Below are positions 55,766-64,000 of a stretch of DNA of 64,000 nucleotides, in pieces. Below the pieces are notes generated by a model. It had not been told where the DNA came from. It was given only the letters and a program-made list of their open reading frames with translations, and did not search any database. Positions within the stretch are counted from its first letter, which is position 1. Each line of letters starts with the position of its first letter. The position numbers and the translations under genes are program-made. Source of the stretch: Eupeodes corollae. Its lineage: Eukaryota > Arthropoda > Insecta > Diptera > Syrphidae. Where the stretch lies: positions 50,808,946 to 50,872,945 of the forward strand of contig NC_079147.1 in assembly GCF_945859685.1 (NCBI RefSeq), in the 5' to 3' direction.

Positions 55766-57880
55766 AAGAAGTAGCCAAGCAGTGCAAATTTATGTTAATA
55801 AAGAGTTTTAAGGGCAAGGAAACTAATATCGTTTTAAATCAAAATGTCGGACCTCTCACATTAAACATTTTCTTTCATACCTTTTTTAAAATGTTAAGAA
55901 GGTTTACATAGTCCTCAAATCAAAGGCCTCCATAACCATTGATTTTAATTTCAAAATTACTCTATATTTTTAAAAAATGTATTCAACCCAATTATAAAAA
56001 AAAGAAAAAAACAACTCGTTCAAAGAACTCTGTAGTGCAATTCAATTCGAGTACTTTGTGTGTTTAACTTAAAACTTACAACTTAAAAAAACCAACTTTG
56101 TGCATTTCGTTTTTTTTTGCGCTCGAAGACTTTAATTTTCAAAAGTTAATTTACAAAAAAAAGAAAAAATATAATTCTCAGTTTTCTCAAGCGGAATTTC
56201 CTTTCAATGTTAAAGCTCATACTACCTATCAGACATACTCGTACCTATTCGTACGTACTTATACACAATTATATGAAACTCACAAACGTAGAATAATTGA
56301 AATAATTATGTTCTGTAAAGCACTCTCCAAATGAGTTACGAGTATAGTACGTCTTCATTTTATGACATATCCTATACGAATATCCATGGCGTATACTTAT
56401 CCAAAACCATAATTCATTTTATATCTATGGACTTAAAACGTTCCCATTGCAGTTATTAGCGCGGAGAAGCATCAAAGGATATTGTACCCAACATACATAC
56501 ATATAGGAGTATGCACTCCCAGCAACTCACTATTATTATCATTATCATCATCATCAGCATCAAAATATCACAGAAAGAGGAACAGCAACTTAAACGAAAA
56601 GGAGGTTATTTCAAAAACTTTCTTTCACCACCTCTTTGATCCATCGCCATCGCCATCGTTATTGCAGTTCACCGTAGGAAGAAGTATAAAGTACTATCAT
56701 CGTCGTCATCATCATCCTCATATTCATCCTTATCCTCATTCTCATCCTCATCATCCTTACAAACAACTTGAATGTGTGGTTCGGTCCAAGCGATGATAAT
56801 CCTTGAAACTTAAACTTTTTCTTTACAGAAAATGAAACATTGAAGTGCTTATGTTACCCACAAGCTTTCGATTTCGCATTCAATTTCTACCAAATACGAT
56901 AGTTAAAAGACCCTTGTAGTTCACTCTTCTTCTTTTGGGATCGGGGTTGGGATTGGGTTTGGGATTGGGATCGAAATCTCTGATGGGCGAAACACCCTTG
57001 TCTTCTCAGTTTTCCTTTTTCTTTTTCTTTTGCTTTTCATTTTGTTGTATCTTTTTTCATCTGTGATGTGCTATTACAACTTGAGAAGAGAACTTAGTCG
57101 AAACTCCAAGCGTGAGTTCATATCTTTGGGATAACCCTTTGGCTATTAAGGTGCATTTCGTGAGAACTTTACCGAGAGCCAAACAAAAGGATAACACATC
57201 GCTTTGCGAAAACATATAAGACCAAAAAATGATCCTTATCTCCTGCTGTGCCAGCAGCATTCATCCTACGTATAGCATGGGAATGTACTCGTATGTACTC
57301 CTGTACTCGTATGTGCTTCCATTTACCCGCCCGCTCCACGCCGCATCGCGCAACGCCCTGTTGTGTTTGATATGGGGTTTTGTAAAAAAAAAAATAACCA
57401 TCAACGAGAATATACTCCTTTTGCATTCATAAATCCATTACTAGATACATCTTTTGCAATCAAGTGGAGTTCTTATCCTTTTGAATTCCATTGAAGAATG
57501 GGGAATTAAAAAGGGAAGAAAAGAACATGGATAATGTACCAGGAAGACTAAGCTGTTGTTAGCTGAATTTCTACAGTTGTAGATGTACAAAATACGCAAT
57601 TTTGGGACAACTAATTTTTGAAGCTGTCCTCTTTTGACATTTACCAAGCGCAAAACACGGATTGAAATTATCTGAATTCACTTAAAATATGACACCAATA
57701 TTGCAACCAAAGTTTACAATGATGTTCTTTGTAAATGATAGGGTCTATGCTTAGAAAACTTTTCAAGACATTAAAGATGGATCTTGTTTCTAGACACCTG
57801 TATTTATTGACATTAACTTACATACATACTTAAAGTGACTTTACAGTTCGGGGTGGGTTTGGGCCATAACTTACTTGCAT
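55766..57880. other. AT-rich non-coding stretch with microsatellites
   Basis: TCATCA-type runs at about 56535-56560 and 56700-56765, GGGATTGGG-type run at about 56945-56970, CTTTTTCTTTTTC run at about 57015. No protein recognised. Confidence 0.5.
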
Positions 57881-57884
57881 CACT

Positions 57885-58930
57885 AGCCAGCTCAGTTCCT
57901 AGCGAACTTTCTCCGCTTCCGTTACAAGAACGACCACATCACGCTTTGATCTTCCAATTTTTTCTTTATAGATACTCTCACAGATTGTAAATTGATTTAA
58001 ATTCGTGAGTTTTTCTTTAAGATCTTTAAGTTGTAAATATTTGGTCAACAGAGGACTTTCCTGGTCTAAGGCTATACTGGTAAGTAGTATCAAGTTTTTG
58101 ACAAGAAATGATCTTGGAGCATATCATAGGGTCTACTTTCTTGATAATCTGGCAAACTTTGCTCCGATTCCATCGGGAATACATTCTGTCGACCAATGTT
58201 CGGAAATCCTATATACTGGAAAAGTGTGGTGCGTCAATTTCAATATGGTCAATCTGGTTGACTTTTGATTGATCCATAGATTTTAGAACTTAGATTTTTA
58301 GAACTTCTCGCCCCCACGAAATCAATCAGCCTGAATCCGATGTCGAAAGTGGTTTCGTGTAAGCTTATCTTTCTAGCTTGGCACTTAAATCTCTTAAGAC
58401 TAAACAACAGTGGCACTGCTCGTATGTCTTGCTCAGGAGCTTTTAAAATATGTCTTTGGTGTCTTCATCTTTCTCCTGTTTTTGGGCGTTCTCGGATATT
58501 AGGCTTATATTAAACAATTTAGCCTTGATGCGGGTTATCAAGATGCACACTGTTGAAACTGAAGACTTTTATACATCGCCGTCTTTTAATTTGCGTTACC
58601 ACAGTCCATTCCATAGCAATTCTTTTATGATGGTTATACCTTCTTGCAGTAGTTTAGTGCTTCAGCTAACTGTTCGGCTGCACGTGGTCTTTTAAGGGAC
58701 TTAATATTCCAAGTAAAGATCCGAAGTTTTCATTATTTCGTTTGCTTGAGTCGTCATCAGGACATTCTTCCGTATTCGAGGCTTGTTGAGAGACTGGAGG
58801 GAAGAGAGAAAGAGAGACTGGAATTATAGACGCCACCGTTGATTCCATCTCGGGAATTCCTCTACTGTCGTCTATATAAAAGGAAGGTTGCTTGGTGGTA
58901 TCTATCCTCACACTCTCCCTCACTGGTTTT
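57885..58930 (-). mobile_element. RTE LINE fragment, 5' part
   Basis: The minus strand begins with leader sequence (ATGGAATCAA and GTGGCGTCTATAAT near 58840) and then endonuclease codons ITRIKAKLFNISLI and EKDEDTKDI (58560-58440). Further pieces reach about 57885. Heavily decayed, similar in extent to 21165-22470. Confidence 0.75.
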
Positions 58931-58934
58931 TAAA

Positions 58935-59920
58935 AATCCGAGTTGGTAGTGTTAGAGATTCACATCTTAGCAAAATCTATAGTCACCGAGCGACAAACAT
59001 ACGAGCCATCCTAACATTCAACGGAACACTCTAACACATCATATTCAAGTTTAAATTGTACTTGCACAATAACAATGAGCAGAGCAACACGGCCGCGCCG
59101 CTAACAACAAAGTGATCTTCGTCCGGCAGATTTTTATTAATTTGCCTAATCCCCCTTATGCGTACTAAAAGAAGTAGTTGATCTTTCCCAAGCTAGAAGT
59201 CCTCACACCCAGTAAACCGAAGCAAAAATGTGAATTGCATTCTTGCGAGTGTTGTGTAGCGTCCAAAAATACCGTGACAAAAGTGCTCGGTAAAACTTGT
59301 GTCTTTGAAGCCAGCAATTTCTGATCGTCCTGAGATGTAGATTCAGCAGGATGAAGCTTTTGCTCCCAATTCTCGCGCCACAAAAGCTCGGTGATCAGTA
59401 TTCGGTGATGGAATAATTTCCAAATACTGAAAATTAAATTGCACTTTAAAATAGGAAGTCACTAATATATTCCAATACAAATGAATCTAGTGAGTACTAG
59501 TAATTCATTTCACTTTACGAAGTTTTTGTAGAGCATGATTTTTACCAATCTTTAACTACCACTTTTGAAATTTTTTCTTTGCTACAAAAATTTTTCGTTA
59601 GTTTTAATTAATTCCCTTATTAAAAATGAAAAAAATATGAAGACGCTGAGACGTTTTAAAGTTCAAAATTAATTGTATATCTCAAACTTTTTGTAGTTGG
59701 TCTAAGTTGTTCCTGTCTTTAATAAAGATAGCAGAACCGTTCTTTAATGTTTGGTAAAAAATGTATCTTTGCCATTTTCAAAATCTTTCTCAAATCAATT
59801 TGTTCACTCTGAACTTAAAAGTGCCTACATACCTACTACATTCCACTTTCCTAAAAACTGAACTAAATCATAAAATTGGAAAACTTTCCAAAAAAAAAAA
59901 AAAATTCAGAAAAACATTAT
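58935..59920. other. stretch without recognised gene
   Basis: A minus-strand frame of 72 codons at 59165-59383 has no feature I recognise. The rest is AT-rich. Confidence 0.45.
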
Positions 59921-59929
59921 TAAATGTTT

Positions 59930-60640
59930 GAAGATTATTTCATGCAAATGTTGAACTTGACTGCTCCTCAAATGGTCAATCCGCTTGGTCCAATTTTGGC
60001 ATACTCTTTCCAACATTTCGGCCGGTATCTCACGAATAAATGCTTCAATGTTGTTTTCCAATGCGTCAGTTGAAGCGGGCTTGTTAAATCCTAAAATCAC
60101 ACGTCCTAGCCAGCTAATTGACCGGTTCCAACTCCCGAACGTAAAACAAAATGTTCACCGAACTCGCCTCTCAGTAAGCCCATTGTTGCGCGTGATGTGT
60201 GGCATGTGGCAAAATCTTGTTGAAACCTCATGACATGCAAGTCAAGCTCTTGCATTTTGGGTAAAAAAAGTTGGATATCATCTCACGGTAGCGCTCACCA
60301 TTCACAGTTACGTTACGATTTCGCATCATCTTTGAAGAAGTACGGTCCAATGATGCCACCAGCCCATAAACCGCACTGACTTTTTCTGGATACATTGGTA
60401 GCTCTTGCAATGCTTCTGCCTGATATTCACTCCAAAATCAACAATTCTGCTTGTAAACGTACCCATTGAGACAAAAATGAGCTTTGTCGCTGAACACAAT
60501 TTTTCGTTAAAAAAGCGCGTGATGAACTTTCTTAACAGAGCACGCATTTTGATAATACAATTTTATAATTTGCAAACCTTGTTCGTTTGTAAGACGATTC
60601 ATGGTTAAATTATAGACCAAATTTAATACTGAAGATGTTT
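59930..60640 (-). pseudogene. Tc1/mariner-type transposase, catalytic part
   Basis: Minus-strand blocks over several frames: an IVFS-KAHF catalytic block (second strand of the DDE/D core; the usual Asp position reads Asp-Lys), CRFWSE, ALQELPMYPEKV, NRNVTVNGERYREMISNFF, FQQDFATCH (catalytic QQD kept) and the C-terminus EAFIREIPAEMLERVCQNWTKRIDHLR. No terminal repeats identified. Many shifts. It stops next to the I-type LINE at 60.66 kb. Confidence 0.82.
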
Positions 60641-60669
60641 GACAGTGAACATCAGACATAATTTAAAAC

Positions 60670-62310
60670 CATGTCTCATTTCCACAGCAAAACATGCTTA
60701 CTCTAAGGGAAAATCAGTAGAATCAGCACTTCACTCGCTGGTTCGTACTATTTAACATTCCCTCGAATAAAAAAAATATATAACCTGGTAGCGTTCCTAG
60801 ATATTGAAGGAGCTTTTAACAACGTCAGTTACCAGGCGATCACAACAGCAATTGATAAGCTGAAATAAGGGAAATCGCTCACAGATCTTATAAGTCTCAT
60901 GCTCAAAAGCAGGACAATAATTTCTAACATGAGAAGTTTTACTACCACCAGATCGGTGAATCGAGGAACTCCCCAAGGTGGAGTCCTTTCGCCTCTTTTA
61001 TGGAACATGGTAGTAAACGACCTACTTACAGCATTGGAAGCAAAGCGTTTCAAGGTGATTGCCTATGCTGACGACGTTGCGATATCCGTATCTGGGAAGC
61101 ATCCCCAAGTTCTCTCGGAACTCCTACAAAATGCCCTAAACAGGCTAACTAAATATGCTAAGCAATGTGGATTGGACGTCAACCCACACAAAACAGAATT
61201 AATACTCTTTTCGAGAAGATATAAAGTTTCTCAGATTAGCCCACCCAAGATTAAAGGAATACCATTAAGTTTTTCCGATCAAGCTAAATATTTGCGCCTC
61301 ATTTTAGACAAAAAATTAAATTGGAAGGCAAATATTGATGAAAGAGTCAAAAAGGCTACTGTAGCGCTTTTTACTTGTAAAAAGGCCATAGGATCAAAAT
61401 GGGGTATCTCCCCAAAAATAACCCACTGACTATACACTTCGGTAATCATGTGTAAGCTTAGAGCCACCTCTCAATGGACCAGTAACAATACTGGACATAC
61501 TACTATTCTAGACAGTTTCAGATCTATCCCAGATCGCTTAGACTATACCACCCCAAAAATGGTATTCGGTAAAAGCTTCCATGTGTCCATCCCTTCAAGA
61601 GAATGAGATTACGAAACAGTTTAACATTCACCTCATTTGGGTGCCGGGCCACAGAGACATTCCCGGAAATTGTAAAGCCGATGAGCTCGCCAAAAACGGA
61701 ACACTTCTGCCTGATGTTAGACAAAATCATAACATAGGAACACCACTTGCTACATGCAAATATCTTCTCAAACAATATGCTCTAAAATTAACAAATGCTA
61801 GATGGTCACAGAGTACCACCTGCCTAGCAACCAAGCAAATATGGCCAAGCATAGACTTAAATCGGTCAAAAGGCTTTTTTTTTTTTAAATTAATTTTTAT
61901 TAATTCATTCTTAAACCTATCTTAAAGCTAGATAAAAATTCATAAAACTAGCCTAATTATCCATAACTTACAACTAACTTAATGGTCCCATACGGACTTG
62001 ATATCCCTGAGCAGACAAAGTATAAGCTCTACAATTGGAGTAATAACGGGACGCTGCCTCATAGGAAGACAAGCTCTGAGGCTAGGGGTCTACACAAATG
62101 ACTTCTGTAGAAGCTGCATGGACGAGGAGGAAGAGGAAACGCTCCAACACCTTCTATGTACATGTCCAGCACTCTCCATTAGAAGATATAACTTTCTCGG
62201 TAATCCCTTCTTCGATAATACCAGTGAACTGGCAACGATTGACACAAAACGTCTCTCTAACTTTATTAAAAGTCCAAATGGTTTGTTTAAATTCATTACT
62301 CTCCCATGAG
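60670..62310 (+). pseudogene. I-type LINE ORF2, third copy
   Basis: The 60899-61429 frame is the best-kept reverse-transcriptase piece of this family: VNRGTPQGGVLSPLLWNMVVNDLL (motif B), VIAYADDVAISVSGK (catalytic YADD, about 61063) and GLDVNPHKTELILFSRRYKV, then AKYLRLILDKKLNWKANI. Motif A (LDIEGAFNNV) lies upstream at about 60797. RNase H retains only the end (HLIWVPGHRDIPGNCKADELAKNG, 61627-61700). The C-terminal finger CRSCMDEEEEETLQHLLCTC is at about 62100. Inactive. Confidence 0.85.
61873..62005 (-). mobile_element. short poly(A) retroposon insert in the I-type LINE
   Basis: The sequence between AAAAGGCT and ATCCCTGAGC is absent from the copy at 26628-26637, giving an empty site. On the minus strand the insert ends in a poly(A) run (T run at 61877-61890). 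No target-site duplication is evident. Likely a 5'-truncated LINE 3' end; family not recognised. Confidence 0.7.
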
Positions 62311-62579
62311 TAACCTCATGGTGGTATGGACCCTTCAGGTCTACGTGCGTCAATGACAGCCATTCCAACCTAACCTAATACTTCAATCGAAAACCATTTC
62401 TTATCAAAGATTGACTTAAAATAACCACAAATATTTTTATTCGAAACCTAATTTTTTCCGTTCCGTTTTTAGTAGCATTTCATGAAAATTTGTATTTCTT
62501 ATATAAACAAATAGCACAGAATTTAATATCAAGATATCTAGAATCAGATATAAATTTTTAGATTTTAATTCTTATGAAA

Positions 62580-62750
62580 AAAAAACTGACTATTGGATTG
62601 ATTTCTATAAAAAAAATACAATATTTTCTATAAAGTAAAGTAAGTTAGTTGGAAGCCTATATTTTTAATTTTTTAAAAGATATTTAAGTCAAAAATCAGT
62701 TTTTACCAACTTTTGGCAATGTTTTTAAGGTTTTTAAAAATAATAAATTA
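62580..62750 (-). repeat. AT-rich dispersed repeat, short piece
   Basis: Minus-strand AAAAGTTGGTAAAAACTGATTTT and neighbours match the core of 44165-45247. Short and weak. Confidence 0.45.
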
Positions 62751-62751
62751 G

Positions 62752-62930
62752 GTGGTGAAAAAGTCCGTAGAGAACTAGGGCTTAGTTAATTACAGCTCTC
62801 AACCTTCCTGTGTGCGATTCTAAACGGATAATTTGAGAAAGCGCTTTTTCATGACAAGAATTACTCTTGGAGAATATGTTAATTCCTTGCAAGAGGCAGT
62901 ACTCGTCAGAGAAAAATGAACTAATCGAGA
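62752..62930 (-). mobile_element. tRNA-derived SINE, copy 4, old and head-less
   Basis: The minus strand matches the SINE body and tail: GAGTACTGCCTCTTGC, AGAGTAATTCTTGTCATGAA, CGCTTTCTCAAATTATCCGT, ACACAGGAAGGTTGAGAGCT, CTAGTTCTCTACGGACT and CACC. The tRNA-like head is missing. More diverged than copies 1-3. No target-site duplication seen. Confidence 0.85.
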
Positions 62931-64000
62931 AAACCAACTTCGACGACATATAAAAAAAATGTGGGGACAAATAATTATTCAAGGAGATGCACATACTCAC
63001 CACCTTTGAAAAATGGCGACCACCTTTGAAAAATGGCGGATGTAGTCAGCTCAGTGTTCAAAGAAAAATTCAAAATTGTTGATGAACAACTTTTTGGTAC
63101 TCTCATTGTATTCGTTTGGGAGTAATATCATTCGAATATGAAGTGAAATTAATTACTCTTGTTAGGTGCCAGAACATTGAAGATGTAGAAACAATTGTAA
63201 ATTACGCATTTAGAGAAATATTAGTTATTTATTTGAAGCCAATTTCTTTTTTCATTCCTATTTTATTTGTGTGTACTCGTTGTTTATTTTCTTTACATTA
63301 CTCACGACATTTCCAAAATGTGACTTAAGTAGAGACTAAATAAAAAGACCGTCTACTTGTTACTTCTGTTGCCTATTTTCATTGCCTAAGATTTGTGAAT
63401 AGGTGATAAGCTATTCTTACTGCTTTCCACTAAGCTAGTGCGTTGCTTTTAAAGGCTTAACTACATAAGCCGAAAAGTAAAAATACTTGTATTCTCGCTA
63501 GGTCAGTGGTTTTGGGAAAAGAATATACAAACTTATTCTTCAACCAAAATTTAAGTCTTATGCATCATTTTTATAAGTTTTCTAGTTCTAGCTATTAATA
63601 TCTTATCTTTCAGTTATATAGCGACAAGGAAAAATCTATGAGGGAAAGTTCTAGCTGCCGTTTTTCTGAAAGTGCATTGTGGCTTATTCATTAAATAAAT
63701 GCAAATCTAAGTTAAGGGCTCAACCTGAATAACTATAAACATAGAAATTGCTGTCTTCAAGTAATTGTAATCGCAGCCAAATGTCATAATTAATTTTGTT
63801 GGTGCATAAAAAAGTTGAAAAAGTAATTCATGAGAAGTAAATGTTACATTAACACTAAGTGCCAGAAAATATCGATTGATACCGCAATTGCAGAAGATAT
63901 GGATATTTTATATAAATATTCCCGGTAAACTGTAGAACTTTATTATTTCGGCCTTATATAATTCAATGTAAAATAATTCAATGCAGTATATTTTAGATAA
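62931..64000. other. AT-rich stretch without recognised gene
   Basis: A tandem pair CACCTTTGAAAAATGGCG at about 63000-63040. Otherwise nothing recognised. Confidence 0.5.

Larger units (their letters stand above)
60660..62387 (+). mobile_element. I-type LINE, third copy
   Basis: Starts in the reverse transcriptase (TAKHAYSKGKSVESALHSLV) and ends in CCAACCTAACCTAA near 62387. Compared with the copy at 25520 it lacks about 190 bases at 61450 and the start of RNase H at 61600, and has a 130-bp insert at 61873-62005. Confidence 0.86.

Noticed and set aside
56482..56796. 104-codon frame with His/Pro-rich end
   Set aside because: Its second half is a TCATCA-type microsatellite, so the frame is a by-product.
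59165..59383. 72-codon minus-strand frame
   Set aside because: I considered a transposase tail but could not find any motif.

Overview
The window is a stretch of an insect genome, most likely a fly (Diptera). It is AT-rich, full of short microsatellites, and made almost entirely of transposable-element remains of types typical of insects. I find no intact host gene, no ribosomal RNA, no functional tRNA gene and no CRISPR array. The species call is an inference from the element types, not from a marker gene.

Layout. 1-4289 (-): a copia-type LTR retrotransposon, cut by the window edge inside its 3' LTR, carrying a 212-bp solo LTR in its gag. It sits in a gypsy gag fragment; a piece of RTE LINE and a gypsy reverse-transcriptase fragment follow to 5.7 kb. 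6.4-8.35 kb (-): an internally deleted LINE in which ORF1 is fused to the end of ORF2 (441-codon ORF). 8443-8762: the first copy of a tRNA-derived SINE. 8.88-12.54 kb: a decayed divergent RTE-like LINE in two overlapping halves, separated by a hAT transposase relic and an AT-rich repeat. 12568-15727: the best RTE-like LINE copy, ending in an (AAGT)n tail. 17.0-21.16 kb: a large element with inverted ends made of short subterminal repeats, holding a broken gene for a protein that may be a PIN/XPG-type nuclease, plus a solo LTR in its right arm. 21.17-22.47 kb (-): an RTE fragment. 25520-27016 and 27.58-30.42 kb: two I-type LINE copies with RNase H, the second split by SINE copy 2. 32.84-35.05 kb and 45.25-47.65 kb: two internally deleted CR1/Jockey-group LINEs. 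37.7-40.76 kb: a second RTE copy, followed by a Tc1/mariner-like fragment and a LINE fragment. 47.79-48.16 kb (-): PIF/Harbinger transposase remains next to SINE copy 3. 50.25-55.77 kb: a mosaic of an RTE/BovB-like LINE and a Jockey-group LINE with ORF1 and ORF2. 57.89-58.93 kb (-): an RTE fragment. 59.93-60.64 kb (-): a mariner-type transposase relic. 60.66-62.39 kb: a third I-type LINE. 62.75-62.93 kb (-): an old SINE piece.

How the parts relate. The most informative result is a SINE-LINE pair. The last ~33 bases of the SINE match the last 33 bases of the RTE-like LINE before its (AAGT)n tail at 29 of 33 positions. Three SINE copies have target-site duplications of 12, 14 (one mismatch) and 15 bp. 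This is the expected arrangement when a LINE reverse transcriptase mobilises a SINE by recognising a shared 3' tail. The second most informative item is the 17.0-21.16 kb element. Everything with coding capacity is broken, except the fused 441-codon LINE ORF, which is open but lacks a reverse-transcriptase domain.
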